Assembly: GCF_028368975.1 (NCBI RefSeq)
Contig: NZ_JAQNDM010000002.1
Location: 620,001-684,000 of the forward strand
Direction of reading: 5' to 3'
Source of the DNA: Stigmatella ashevillena
Lineage (GTDB): Bacteria; Myxococcota; Myxococcia; Myxococcales; Myxococcaceae
DNA: 64,000 nt
Position numbers and translations under genes: made by a program. Position 1 is the stretch's first letter. Every line of letters starts with the position of its first letter. The notes under the pieces are model-generated. The model had not been told where the DNA came from, did no database searches, and saw nothing but the letters and a program-made list of their open reading frames with translations. Below, piece by piece: positions 52,546 through 61,545 of this stretch.

Positions 52546-54597
52546 TCAGACGTCGCGTGTCGATTGAGCGTGCTGGGTGGGCGGAGTGCCCTCCTGGTTC
52601 TCGGTCGGATGGGCGGAGACCACCTGCCGGGCCTCCGGGTGCAGCAGTCCCCTGTCCGGCACCACCTTGGGCCCCAGCAGGACCGCCATGGCGTCTTCCT
52701 CCACCACTTCCGTGGCCAGCAGCCGCGCCGCCAGTGCGTGCACCTTGTCCTTGTGGTTGGAGAGCACCTCGCGGGCCCGGTCGAGCGCCTCGCTGACGAG
52801 CTTGTTCACTTCCTCGTCCACCATGCGCGCCGTCTGCTCGGAGTAGGTGCGCGACTCGGGCAGCCCCGCCGAGCGCAGGAACCCAGGGCCATGATCCGCC
52901 CCCAGCGCCACCGGCCCCAGCGAGCTCATGCCGTAGTCCCGCACCATCGCCCGGGCGATCTCCGTGGCCTGCTTGATGTCGTTCGAGGCACCGGTGGAGA
53001 TTTCTCCAATGAAGAGCTCCTCCGCGGCCCGGCCCCCCATCATCCCCGCCATCTTGTCGCGCAGCTCCTCCAGCGACATGAGGTACCGGTCCTCCAGCGG
53101 CAGCGACATGGTGTAGCCCAGCGCCGCCAGGCCGCGCGGGATGATGGACACCTTCGTCACCCGCTCCGCGTGGGGCAGCATCCACCCCACCACGGCGTGG
53201 CCTGCCTCGTGGTGCGCGACGATGTCCTTCTCGCGCTCGTTCATCCGGCGGTTCTTCTTCTCCAGGCCCGCCACCACGCGCTCGATGGCCTCCTCGAAGT
53301 CCGCCCGCGTCACGGCGTCCCGGTTGCGCCGGGCGGCCAGCAGCGCCGCCTCGTTCACCACGTTGGCCAGATCCGCGCCCGCGAACCCCGGCGTGCGCGC
53401 CGCGAGGCCCTTCAAGTCCACGTCAGGCCCCAGCTTCACCTGCCGCGAGTGGATCTCCAGCACGCGCTCACGGCCCCGCTTGTCCGGCCGATCCACCAGC
53501 ACCTGGCGATCGAAACGGCCCGGCCGCATGAGAGCGCTGTCGAGAATCTCCGGACGGTTGGTGGCCGCCAGGATGATGAGGCCCGTGCGCCCATCGAAGC
53601 CATCCATCTCCGCGAGCAACTGGTTGAGCGTCTGCTCACGCTCGTCATGGCCCCCGGCCATGCCCGAGTTGCGGCTCTTGCCGATGGCGTCCAGCTCGTC
53701 GATGAAGATAATGCACGGAGCCTTGGCGGTGGCCTGGCCGAACAGATCCCTCACGCGCGCGGCGCCCACGCCCACGAACATCTCCACGAACTCGGAGCCC
53801 GAGAGGCTGAAGAAAGGCACCCCGGCCTCACCCGCGACGGCCCGGGCCAGCAGCGTCTTGCCCGTTCCAGGGGGGCCCACCAGGAGCACCCCCTTGGGGA
53901 TGCGCCCGCCCAGGCGGCGGAACTTCTCCGGCGTCTTGAGGAACTCGACGATCTCGCTCAGCTCCTCCACGGCCTCGTCCACACCGGCCACGTCCTTGAA
54001 GCCCACGCCGGTGTCCGCCTCGGCCTGCACTTTCGCGCGCGTCTTGCCGAAGCTCATCACGCTCTGCGGCCCCTGGCCCATGCCTCCGGCCACCCGCCGC
54101 ATCATGAAGCTCCAGAACAGCAGCACCAGCCCCATGGGGATGAGCCAGATCCACAGCACATCCGAGAAGCCGGACTGAGGCACCGCCTCGTATTGAATCC
54201 CCTTCTGCTCCAGCAGCTCGACGAGCTTGTCGTCCCCCGGGACGCGGTAGGCCATCCACGGCAGCGCGGGCAGCTCGCCCCGCAGCGCCCGATCCTGGCC
54301 CTGCGGCGCCGCAGGCTGCGTGGAGGTGTCCTTGAGGGTCCCCTTCACCCACTCCGGGGAGATGGAGATCCGGGTGAACTGTCCATTTTCCACCGCCTGG
54401 CGGAACTGGCTGTAGCTGACCCGACGCACCCCCGCATCCTGAAAGACTTGACGGAACAGCAAGAAGCCCAGAACCAAGAGAAGGATGTAACCCAGCGGAG
54501 AGCCGAGCTTGAATCCCTTGGTCGACGCCGGCTTCTCAGGCTTCTTGGGCCCACGGCCCATTCCAGAAGGTGTTGGTTCCTGCTTCATCGTCGGCAC
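52546..54597 (-). CDS. ftsH: ATP-dependent zinc metalloprotease FtsH
   Basis: A 683-residue membrane AAA+ protease. It has a first membrane segment ([18 protein letters not shown]), a periplasmic domain, and a second segment ([20 protein letters not shown]). Then come the AAA module with Walker A GPPGTGKT, Walker [12 protein letters not shown] and [13 protein letters not shown], and the peptidase motif HEAGH with the later [11 protein letters not shown]. It degrades membrane and short-lived cytoplasmic proteins. GTG at 54597 is proposed because GGGAGG lies 8 bases upstream; ATG at 54588 is the alternative. The C-terminal tail is long and polar. Confidence 0.95.
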   Translation of the reverse strand: MPTMKQEPTPSGMGRGPKKPEKPASTKGFKLGSPLGYILLLVLGFLLFRQVFQDAGVRRVSYSQFRQAVENGQFTRISISPEWVKGTLKDTSTQPAAPQGQDRALRGELPALPWMAYRVPGDDKLVELLEQKGIQYEAVPQSGFSDVLWIWLIPMGLVLLFWSFMMRRVAGGMGQGPQSVMSFGKTRAKVQAEADTGVGFKDVAGVDEAVEELSEIVEFLKTPEKFRRLGGRIPKGVLLVGPPGTGKTLLARAVAGEAGVPFFSLSGSEFVEMFVGVGAARVRDLFGQATAKAPCIIFIDELDAIGKSRNSGMAGGHDEREQTLNQLLAEMDGFDGRTGLIILAATNRPEILDSALMRPGRFDRQVLVDRPDKRGRERVLEIHSRQVKLGPDVDLKGLAARTPGFAGADLANVVNEAALLAARRNRDAVTRADFEEAIERVVAGLEKKNRRMNEREKDIVAHHEAGHAVVGWMLPHAERVTKVSIIPRGLAALGYTMSLPLEDRYLMSLEELRDKMAGMMGGRAAEELFIGEISTGASNDIKQATEIARAMVRDYGMSSLGPVALGADHGPGFLRSAGLPESRTYSEQTARMVDEEVNKLVSEALDRAREVLSNHKDKVHALAARLLATEVVEEDAMAVLLGPKVVPDRGLLHPEARQVVSAHPTENQEGTPPTQHAQSTRDV

Positions 54598-54722
54598 GCT
54601 CGCCCCTCCCCCGGGGCCTTGCCCATGTGGCAAGGCATCACACCTGCGGGCCAAAGATGGTCACCTTCGTCCGTCCGTCAACCCGAGCTGCCCGTCCCCC
54701 TTGTCAACGTGTCAACAGACCG

Positions 54723-55664
54723 TCATCGGCACTGAGTGCGATACAACGGTTGTCCCGTGAACTCCGAGCCCAGCAGGTACCCGTTCCCATCCGCGAGGAA
54801 CGTGAGGGCCTCGGCCTGGGCCTGGCTGGCCCCGGGCACCTCCACCACCTGTCCTCCGATCAAGGCCTCGAAGTCCGCGGCCTGGGGGCTTCGCACCTCC
54901 CACACGCGCGTATAGGTGCGCAGCAGCAGCCGCTCTCCCGAGGGGTGCAGGGAGGCGGCCGTCGTCATGCGATCCACGCCCGAGGGCGCCTGAAGCGTCC
55001 CGAGCCGCGTGGCCCGCCCGGTTTCGCCCGGCCGCAGCCCCTCCAGCGCATAGACGTCGCCCAGCGACTCGGGCGTTTTGGTGATGACGGCCAACCGGCC
55101 CGTGCTCGCATCCATGATGAGCGCCTCGGCATTGTGGTGGCCATCGGGGTAGACGAATGCCAGCGGTTCCACGGGGAGGGTGGCATCCACGAGTTGCCGG
55201 GGCTCGGGCAGCCGCAGCAGGCGCACCTGCTCTCGGCTCAGCAGGTTGTCGCCCATGTCCGCCAGGTAGATGCAGGAGCCGCCCCCCTGCCCGGGCGCAC
55301 AGGGCCCCACGGTGATGTCCTCGATGTCCCGCGGGGACGCACCCGTCAGCGTGAGGGTCGCCAGAAGCTTGCCGCCTTCATCGATGGCGTAGAGCCGGAA
55401 GCCGTTGTCCGAGTCGTTGTGGGCCCAGAAGGCGCCCGGGTGAAGCACGCTGGCGGCCAACCCTGACAGCTCCGGCAACTCCGGGGGCACCGCTCCCGTG
55501 CGCTGGGGCTCACCATAGAGGATGCAGCCAGGCACCCCTTCCGCGGGCACGAACCTGGAGGCCGCTCCAGCATCCGGCGTGGCGGGAGGCGCAGGCCTGG
55601 AACGCGAGCAAGCGCAGAGCAGGCCCGCCAGCAGCACCCCGGCCAGACGGACCACTTCAGGCAT
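54723..55664 (-). CDS. Predicted lipoprotein, beta-propeller-like
   Basis: A 313-residue predicted lipoprotein. The signal peptide ends in LLAGLLCACSRS, so lipidation at Cys is likely. The mature protein contains repeated beta segments (GAFWAHNDSDNGFRLYAIDE; LATLTLTGASPRDIEDITVG; GRLAVITKTPESLGDVYALE), a pattern of a beta-propeller of the SdiA-regulated or phytase-esterase-like kind. Acidic clusters such as HNDSDNG could bind calcium. No catalytic motif is certain. Its start overlaps the Nudix gene by 8 bases, so they form an operon, although no functional link is obvious. Confidence 0.7.
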   Translation of the reverse strand: MPEVVRLAGVLLAGLLCACSRSRPAPPATPDAGAASRFVPAEGVPGCILYGEPQRTGAVPPELPELSGLAASVLHPGAFWAHNDSDNGFRLYAIDEGGKLLATLTLTGASPRDIEDITVGPCAPGQGGGSCIYLADMGDNLLSREQVRLLRLPEPRQLVDATLPVEPLAFVYPDGHHNAEALIMDASTGRLAVITKTPESLGDVYALEGLRPGETGRATRLGTLQAPSGVDRMTTAASLHPSGERLLLRTYTRVWEVRSPQAADFEALIGGQVVEVPGASQAQAEALTFLADGNGYLLGSEFTGQPLYRTQCR

Positions 55665-56064
55665 CCAGATCGAGCAGTTTCGCCAGGGTCCGAGCGTCCG
55701 CATCCGGGAACTGGTACTGCGACATCTCCTCCAGCAACACCCAGCGGTGGTCGTGCACGCGAAGGTGCCGGATGGTGGAGGCCGGATCGCTCAGCCGACA
55801 GCGGAAGACGCGGAAGTCGATGTCATAGGCCGGGTACTCGTGCCGGGTGTGCATCGCCTGCTCGAGCACCACCACGCCGACGCCCATCTCCTCCAGGATT
55901 TCCCGGGCCAGGGCCTCGGGGTCGGTCTCGCCCTCCTCTACGCGGCCCCCGGGGAACTCCCAGAGCAGGGGCAGCGATGCCTTGGGCGGACGCTGGGTGA
56001 TGAGGTAGCGCCCTTCTTCGTTCTGAAGCATCGCGCCGACCACGCGGACCTGACGGCGACCCAT
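55657..56064 (-). CDS. Nudix hydrolase, MutT-like (8-oxo-dGTP diphosphatase type)
   Basis: A 135-residue Nudix protein. The Nudix box is complete: GGRVEEGETDPEALAREILE followed by EMGV, fitting Gx5Ex7REUxEExGU. The N-terminal VRVVGAMLQNEEGRYLITQR and the WEFPGG run just before the box match MutT/CTP-pyrophosphohydrolase types that clean oxidised nucleotides. The C-terminal VHDHRWVLLEEMSQYQFPDA fits the family tail. The ATG at 56064 has AGGAGAGG upstream, and a 34-residue upstream extension is rejected. It overlaps the following lipoprotein gene. Confidence 0.9.
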   Translation of the reverse strand: MGRRQVRVVGAMLQNEEGRYLITQRPPKASLPLLWEFPGGRVEEGETDPEALAREILEEMGVGVVVLEQAMHTRHEYPAYDIDFRVFRCRLSDPASTIRHLRVHDHRWVLLEEMSQYQFPDADARTLAKLLDLDA

Positions 56065-56169
56065 ACGCCTCTCCTGTTCATGCGAAAGGAGGGGCGGCGT
56101 AACACAGCGCCCGCCCCGCGCCAACCACCCCCCCCGGTTTGGGGCCCGCCCGGCCGCCTTCCCCATCGC

Positions 56170-57336
56170 TCAGGGGGAGGGCTCCCTCTTGCGCCGCTTC
56201 TCGCCCACGGAGGACACCCGCCGGGGCAAGGCGCTCCGGGGACGCATGCGCGGAGTCCCCTGAACCAGGGCCGCCACCTCGCGCTCCGCCTCGGGCCGTC
56301 CATACATGGGCCCCAGGCGGAACAGGTGCATGCGCAGATCATGGCCAAACTCCGCGCACGAGGCGTAGCGGTCGCTGCGCCGGGGCGAGAGGGACCGGCG
56401 GAGGATGGGGCGCAACCCCGTGGGCAGCATGCGCGTGGCCTCCATCACGTCCCGCGCCGTCAGCCCCCGGATGCGCTGGATGAACCCCTCGCTGAGGGTG
56501 CGCAGTTGCGTCTTGAGGTCCGCGACGAGCAAGGCCCCCGCGCGGTCCCGGGGCCCCAAGGCCTGCACCTCGTCCATGCGCCGCCTCAGCTCGCGCATCT
56601 CCTGGGAGAGCCGTTCGGCCCCCTCCAACAGCGGCTTGCCGGTGAGCACATGAAAGAGCACGGCCCCCAGCGAGAACTGATCCGTGCGCCCATCCAGCAT
56701 CCCCTTCCGGGTCAGCTCGGGAGAGGCATAGGCGAGGTTGCCTGGCAGGGCGTCATCCTCCGTGGGCTGGCGTCCTGGCAGCGTCGACCAGACGGTCCCA
56801 AAGTCGGTGAGCTTCACCTCTCCCCGCTGGCCTACCATCAGGGTGAGGGGCGACACGTTGCGGTGGACCAGCCGCAGCCAGCGGCCCTCCTCGCTGGTGA
56901 GCTCGTGGGCGTGGTGGAGCGCATCCGCCACCTCGACGCCCAGGTAACAGGCAAAAGCCTCCGACAGGGCCTTGCCCGTCAGGACCGACAGCTCCAGGAG
57001 GGCGTCCAGCCGGTGACCCTCCACGTGCTCGAGGACGAGGTAGGGGTCTCCCGTGGTGCCCTGCACATCGTGCAGCCCGGCGATGCCCGGGTGGTGGAGC
57101 CGGGAGGTGACGGCCACTTCCTCCATGAGCCGCCGGTAGTCTTCCTCCCGGCAGTCGCGGCTCAGGCGCTTGAGCACGACGTAGTCACCCGAAGTCTTGT
57201 CGAAGTGCCGCCGCGCCAGCAGCAGCTCCCCGTGCCAGGTCTGCTCCAAGGGGCGGATGAGTTCGTACGTCGTGTGCCCGGACTGCAGCAGGACCGGACC
57301 GGTGGCCGGGGGGGGGCCCGAGGGCGGGCTCGGCAT
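56170..57336 (-). CDS. Kinase-fold protein, probable Ser/Thr pseudokinase
   Basis: A 388-residue protein with a Hanks-type kinase fold but damaged catalytic motifs. The Lys (VVLKRLS) and DFG (LTDFGTVWS) remain. The glycine loop is absent (LEQTWHGELLLARR). The catalytic loop reads VHRNVSPLTLMV, so HRD is HRN and the usual metal-binding Asn five residues on is lost. Phosphotransfer is therefore unlikely, and it may act as an ATP-binding scaffold. The C-terminal ~130 residues include helices that other myxobacterial kinases share (FIQRIRGLTARDVMEATRML) and a basic tail. The ATG at 57336 has GAGGAG upstream. Confidence 0.82.
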   Translation of the reverse strand: MPSPPSGPPPATGPVLLQSGHTTYELIRPLEQTWHGELLLARRHFDKTSGDYVVLKRLSRDCREEDYRRLMEEVAVTSRLHHPGIAGLHDVQGTTGDPYLVLEHVEGHRLDALLELSVLTGKALSEAFACYLGVEVADALHHAHELTSEEGRWLRLVHRNVSPLTLMVGQRGEVKLTDFGTVWSTLPGRQPTEDDALPGNLAYASPELTRKGMLDGRTDQFSLGAVLFHVLTGKPLLEGAERLSQEMRELRRRMDEVQALGPRDRAGALLVADLKTQLRTLSEGFIQRIRGLTARDVMEATRMLPTGLRPILRRSLSPRRSDRYASCAEFGHDLRMHLFRLGPMYGRPEAEREVAALVQGTPRMRPRSALPRRVSSVGEKRRKREPSP

Positions 57337-57393
57337 GGACAGGCTCCTCTCTTCTGCGGGGGGCGAAAGATGCGCCCGCAAGACAACCCTGAA

Positions 57394-57405
57394 GGTAAAT
57401 TTACC
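57394..57405. promoter_or_regulatory. 12-base palindrome upstream of the XRE gene
   Basis: Perfect palindrome GGTAAATTTACC in the only AT-rich patch of the 169-base gap between the pseudokinase and XRE genes. It could be the operator of the XRE regulator; no second copy was found nearby. Confidence 0.4.
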
Positions 57406-57505
57406 GCCACTCTACGTCGAGAGTTGCCTCCGATTGAAAGATCGAGTGGAAAGACGTGGCGCACGCGATGGCGTACGCTGCGGGTCATAACGGAGTCTGC
57501 CGCCC

Positions 57506-57736
57506 ATGAGTCAGAGACAAAGGGCCCTGGCCCTCGGTGCCGCCCTCCGGGCCGCGCGCGAGAAGACGGGGCTCAGCCAAGAGGACGTCGCCACCCGCGT
57601 GGAGCTGCACCCGATGACCTACGGGGGCATCGAGCGGGGCCGTCTGCTGCCCAGCGTCTCCACGCTGACGCGGCTGTGCGTCGTGCTGAAAGTCGACCCG
57701 GATGACCTGCCCGACCTCCAGGATCTCCAGGATTAG
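57506..57736 (+). CDS. XRE-family helix-turn-helix regulator
   Basis: A 76-residue single-domain protein of the Cro/CI type: LGAALRAAREKTGLSQEDVA (helices 1-2), TRVELHPMTYGGIERGRLLP (recognition helix and following turn) and SVSTLTRLCVVLKVDPDDLP. It has no sensor domain. The tail LQDLQD is acidic. The gene is divergent from the pseudokinase gene. With its small size it may regulate itself or neighbours through the AT-rich palindrome at 57394. No toxin partner is evident in either direction. Confidence 0.88.
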   Translation: MSQRQRALALGAALRAAREKTGLSQEDVATRVELHPMTYGGIERGRLLPSVSTLTRLCVVLKVDPDDLPDLQDLQD

Positions 57737-57800
57737 AAGCTGGCACCGCAGCTGATAGAAACACTTGTCACCCTTCGCATGTGGGCATCCCTCCAGAGCC

Positions 57801-58210
57801 ATGCACGAGACCATCGAGTTTCGGATCGCCGAGGACCGTGCACGGAAGTTCCTGGAGCCTGACCTCGGCGTGCCTCTGGGGGAGTCTCTCCGCAAGATCG
57901 TCCTGCCCCTCTCCGACAAGCGGGTGCAGCGAATCAAGCAGCTCGAGCAGGAGCACCGCAGGAAGGGCGGCGTCTTCTTCACCTACTGGCACATCCACCG
58001 GCGCTACTCGGAAAAGGAACTCCAGGCCGCAGAGGTATCGAACGGGCAAGCGTGGAACAGAGCGACTGGTGGGTCACGGACAAGCTTTTCGGCGTCAGGC
58101 GAGGCGAGTTACGCCCAGAACCACAGCTTCTCATCTCCCAGAAACTGCGTGCAGCCCTGATGAAGGCGAAGGCCAAGGGCTTCGCGCTAGAGGTGGCCCA
58201 CTGCGTGTGA
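57801..58210 (+). pseudogene. Decayed gene: N- and C-terminal pieces of a larger protein joined out of frame
   Basis: From ATG 57801 the frame encodes a well-formed start, MHETIEFRIAEDRARKFLEP through to VFFTYWHIHRRYSEKELQAA, up to about 58036. The same frame then becomes low-quality Ser/Asn-rich sequence to a stop at 58160. From about 58040 another frame (codons beginning at position 58064, ending at TGA 58208-58210) reads as plausible protein: SDWWVTDKLFGVRRGELRPE, then LLISQKLRAALMKAKAKGFA and EVAHCV. From memory, myxobacteria have a multi-copy family that begins and ends with such sequences but is over 200 residues long. That recollection is unverified. I read this as an internal deletion with frameshift. 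Confidence 0.6.
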
Positions 58211-58223
58211 GCCGTGCCTTCTC

Positions 58224-60578
58224 TCAGGTCCATTCCTGAGAGGGAGCCACGCTAATGACAATCGACTTGGAGGTGGGCGTGCGGCTCTTCTCGGCAAGGC
58301 TGTCGATGGGGACCAGCACGTTGGTCTCGGGGAAGTAGGTCGCCGCACACCGGCGCGGAATCCGGTAGGGCACCACCACGAAGCGCTGCGCCAGACGCGT
58401 CTCTCCCTGGAAGTGGCTCGTCAGATCAACACTCTGCCCTTCCTCCAATCCGAGTCCCCGAATGTCCTCTGGGTTCATCAGCACCACCCGCCGACCGTTG
58501 CGGATGCCCCGATAGCGATCATCCAGCCCGTATATCGTGGTGTTGTATTGATCGTGGCTCCGCAGGGTCATCATCAGCAATTGGCCAGGGCCTAGCTCGA
58601 TGCGAGGCAATGGGTGCACGGTGAAGTGGGCCTTGCCGCTGGGCGTGGTGAAGCGCCCTTCGCGCGGTCCGTTGGGCAGGTAGAAGCCTCCCGGCTCCCG
58701 TACCCGCTGGTTGAAGCTCGCGAAGCCCGGAACGACCCGTGAGATACGCTCGCGGATGCGATCGTAGTCCTCCACCCCTCCCGCCCAATCCACCCGGCTG
58801 CGCGCGCCGAGCGTCGCCCGGGCCAACGAAGCGACGATATCCGGCTCGCTGCGCAGGGAGGAGGCCGCAGGCTCCACCGTGCCCCGTGATGCGTGCACCA
58901 CCCCCATCGAGTTCTCCACCGTAACGAATTGATCTCCTCCCGCCTGGGTGTCGCGTTCGGTCCGCCCCAGGCACGGAAGAATGAGCGCTCGCCGTCCATG
59001 AATGAGGTGTCCCCGGTTGAGCTTGGTGGACACGTGGGCGGTGAGGCGCGTCCGGCGCAGGGCCTCGGCGGTGAACTCGGTGTCCGGCGTCGCGGAGAGG
59101 AAGTTGCCCCCCAGGGCGAACAGGACCTTCACCTGCCCCTCGTGCATGGCCCGGATGGTGGCCACGGTGTCCAACCCCGGGCGCTGCGGCGGGGTGAAAC
59201 CAAACTCACGCCCCAGCGCCCCCAAGAACGCAGCAGAGGGCTTCTCCAGGATGCCCATGGTGCGATCGCCCTGCACATTGCTGTGGCCCCGCACCGGACA
59301 CAGCCCCGCGCCAGGCCTTCCGATGCTGCCTCGCAGCAGCGCCAGATTGACGACTTCCTGGATGTTGGCCACCGCGTTGCGGTGCTGGGTGAGCCCCATC
59401 GCCCAGCAGAAGATCGTCCCCTCCGAGCGCGCCAGGATCTCCGCTGCGGCGAGGATCTGCTCGCGCGGCACCCCGCTCTGCTCCACCACCTCGTCCCAGG
59501 AGAGGGCGCGCAAGGCCGCCGCATACGCCTCGAACCCCACCGTGCGCTGGGAGATGAAGTCCCGGGCCAGCACCCGGCCCGGAAACTTGGCGTCCTCTTC
59601 CAGCAGCGCCTTGCCCAGCCCCTGAAGCAGGGCCACGTCCCCGTTGATGCGCACCTGGAGCCACAGCCGGTTGATGGCCGTCCCTGGACCCAGGAGCTGA
59701 AGGGGCTCCTGCGGGTGCTTGAAGCGGTTGAGGCCCGTCTCGGGGAGCGGGTTGATGCTGACGATCTGGCACCCCCGGCGCGCGGCGGCCTGGAGCGAGG
59801 TGAGCATCCGCGGGTGGTTGGTTCCCGGGTTCTGCCCGATGACGAAGATGGCCTCGGCCTTGTCGAAGTCCTCCAGCGTCACCGTCCCCTTGCCAATTCC
59901 CACCGTCTCGACGAGCGCCGCGCCGCTGGACTCGTGGCACAGGTCAGCACAGTCCGGCAGGTTGTTGGTCCCGAACTGCCGGACGAAGAGCTGATAGAGA
60001 AACGCCGCCTCGTTGCTGGTGCGCCCCGAGGTGTAGAAGCACGCCTCGTCCGGCGAGCCCAGGGCGTTCAGCTCCTCGGCCACCAGCGCGAAAGCCTCCT
60101 CCCACGAGAGCGGCTCATAGTGGGTGGCCCCTTCGTTCAGCACCATGGGGTGCGTCAGCCGCCCCTGCTTGCCCAGCCAGTGGTCCGTCTGTCGCGACAG
60201 CTCCTCCACGCTCCACTGCCGGAAGAACTCGGGCGTCACCCGCGCCGAAGTGCCCTCCTCCGCCACCGCCTTCGCGCCGTTCTCGCAGAACTCCGTCACG
60301 GTGCGGTGGGCATCCGGGTCCGGCCACGCGCACCCGGGGCAGTCGAAGCCATCCTTCTGGTTGACCTTGAGCAGCAGTTGGGTGCCTCGCACCAGCCCCA
60401 TCTGCCCGAAGACATGCTGAAGCGAAGACACCACCGCCGGCACGCCCCCGGCGACTTCCTTGGCGGGCTCGATGTCGGGCGGCCTCTCCTCCAACGGAGG
60501 CTGGGCGCTGGGACGGGCCGCCAACTCCTCCGATGAGCCCTTCTTCGCCGCCTGCCCGCTGTTCCACGTGTCCGCCAT
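58224..60578 (-). CDS. FdhF/YdeP family molybdopterin oxidoreductase
   Basis: A 784-residue molybdenum or tungsten enzyme like YdeP and formate dehydrogenase H relatives. Near residues 75-95 it has DGFDCPGCAWPDP, the shortened Cys motif of this family. Molybdopterin-binding blocks follow: CFYTSGRTSNEAAFLYQ, ADLCHESSGAALVETVGIGK, IFVIGQNPGTNHPRM, and the C-terminal MMTLRSHDQYNTTIYGLDDR with PRRCAATYFPETNVLVP. It lacks a selenocysteine. In E. coli YdeP is linked to acid resistance, but the reaction is unknown. The ATG at 60578 (MADTWNSGQ) is chosen over a 41-residue extension. MoaA in this window belongs to the cofactor pathway. Confidence 0.9.
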   Translation of the reverse strand: MADTWNSGQAAKKGSSEELAARPSAQPPLEERPPDIEPAKEVAGGVPAVVSSLQHVFGQMGLVRGTQLLLKVNQKDGFDCPGCAWPDPDAHRTVTEFCENGAKAVAEEGTSARVTPEFFRQWSVEELSRQTDHWLGKQGRLTHPMVLNEGATHYEPLSWEEAFALVAEELNALGSPDEACFYTSGRTSNEAAFLYQLFVRQFGTNNLPDCADLCHESSGAALVETVGIGKGTVTLEDFDKAEAIFVIGQNPGTNHPRMLTSLQAAARRGCQIVSINPLPETGLNRFKHPQEPLQLLGPGTAINRLWLQVRINGDVALLQGLGKALLEEDAKFPGRVLARDFISQRTVGFEAYAAALRALSWDEVVEQSGVPREQILAAAEILARSEGTIFCWAMGLTQHRNAVANIQEVVNLALLRGSIGRPGAGLCPVRGHSNVQGDRTMGILEKPSAAFLGALGREFGFTPPQRPGLDTVATIRAMHEGQVKVLFALGGNFLSATPDTEFTAEALRRTRLTAHVSTKLNRGHLIHGRRALILPCLGRTERDTQAGGDQFVTVENSMGVVHASRGTVEPAASSLRSEPDIVASLARATLGARSRVDWAGGVEDYDRIRERISRVVPGFASFNQRVREPGGFYLPNGPREGRFTTPSGKAHFTVHPLPRIELGPGQLLMMTLRSHDQYNTTIYGLDDRYRGIRNGRRVVLMNPEDIRGLGLEEGQSVDLTSHFQGETRLAQRFVVVPYRIPRRCAATYFPETNVLVPIDSLAEKSRTPTSKSIVISVAPSQEWT

Positions 60579-60621
60579 GGCGTCTCCTCGGCTTGAGCCT
60601 AACACCCGGAGCAGGGCCCGC

Positions 60622-61545
60622 TCACCGGCTCCCCGCTCTTGCTTCCTCACCAGGCCCCGGCGTGGACGCCGAATAGACGGTCGGCACCACGGCACGGACA
60701 CAGTGGGCTCGCCCGATCAGGCTCTCGGCATGGCCGAGGAAAAGGTAGCCCGTGGGCGCGAGGTGCCCCAGCAGCCGCTGAACGGCCCGATGCCGGGAAG
60801 CTTCATCGAAGTAGATGAGCACGTTGCGGCAGAACAGCAAATCGAACCGCCCCTGCACCGGGTAGAACGCCGCGTGGAGGTTCACCCGCTGGAAACACAC
60901 CTGCTCGCGCAGTTCGGGGCCCGCCTTCATCCACCCTTCCTGTGCGCCGGTCCCCTTCAACATATAGGCCTTGAGGTATTCCAACGGAATGTCCGCGGCC
61001 TTCTCCTGAGGCCACACGGCCTGCCGGGCCTGCGCCAGGATCCGCGTCGACAGGTCCGAGGCCAGAATCTCCAGCCGCCACCCCTCCCGCTCCGGCAGCC
61101 AATGGCGCAACAGCATGGCCAGGGAGAAGGGCTCCTCGCCTGTCGAGCAGCCCGCGCTCCACACCCGGACCGTCCGCGTCCCCTGGTCCGTCCCTCCCTG
61201 GGCGCGCCACCTCGGCAACACGTCCTGCTCCAGGAACTCGAAGTGATTGGGCTCCCGGAAGAAGCACGTCTCGTGGGTGCAGATGGCATCGAGCAACCGC
61301 ACCCGCTCCGCGGCGTCCTGCTCGACCCGGCGCAGGTACGCCTCCGCGGAGAGCGCTCCCAATTCCCTCAGCCGGTGTGACAGGCGCCCTATCAGCAGGG
61401 CCCTCTTCGCGGGGCCCAGAAAGATGCCTGCCTCCCGGTAGATGAGCTGCTGATACCCCCGGAAGACCCGGTCGGGGAGGGTCCGCACCGCGGGCAGCGG
61501 CAGCCACTCAAGCCTCCTGTCCCAGGCAGAGGTGTTCCGGTTCAC
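60622..61545 (-). CDS. cheR: Chemoreceptor methyltransferase CheR
   Basis: A 307-residue SAM-dependent glutamate methyltransferase that modifies chemoreceptors. The N-terminal helical domain (FRGYQQLIYREAGIFLGPAK) is followed by the motif HETCFFREPNHFEFL, the SAM site VRVWSAGCSTGEEPFSLAML, the acidic ILASDLSTRIL, and FDLLFCRNVLIYFDEASRHR. It has no TPR extension. The start is GTG at 61545, overlapping the CheW stop by 4 bases (GTGA). It is the last gene of a cheD-cheA-cheW-cheR operon. The typical NVLIYF and GY-x-FLGHAES motifs are intact. Confidence 0.94.
   Translation of the reverse strand: MNRNTSAWDRRLEWLPLPAVRTLPDRVFRGYQQLIYREAGIFLGPAKRALLIGRLSHRLRELGALSAEAYLRRVEQDAAERVRLLDAICTHETCFFREPNHFEFLEQDVLPRWRAQGGTDQGTRTVRVWSAGCSTGEEPFSLAMLLRHWLPEREGWRLEILASDLSTRILAQARQAVWPQEKAADIPLEYLKAYMLKGTGAQEGWMKAGPELREQVCFQRVNLHAAFYPVQGRFDLLFCRNVLIYFDEASRHRAVQRLLGHLAPTGYLFLGHAESLIGRAHCVRAVVPTVYSASTPGPGEEARAGSR

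Noticed and set aside
52564-54735. Plus-strand open frame of 723 codons opposite ftsH
   Set aside because: It is the antisense of ftsH, with no ribosome site and no domain in the translation.
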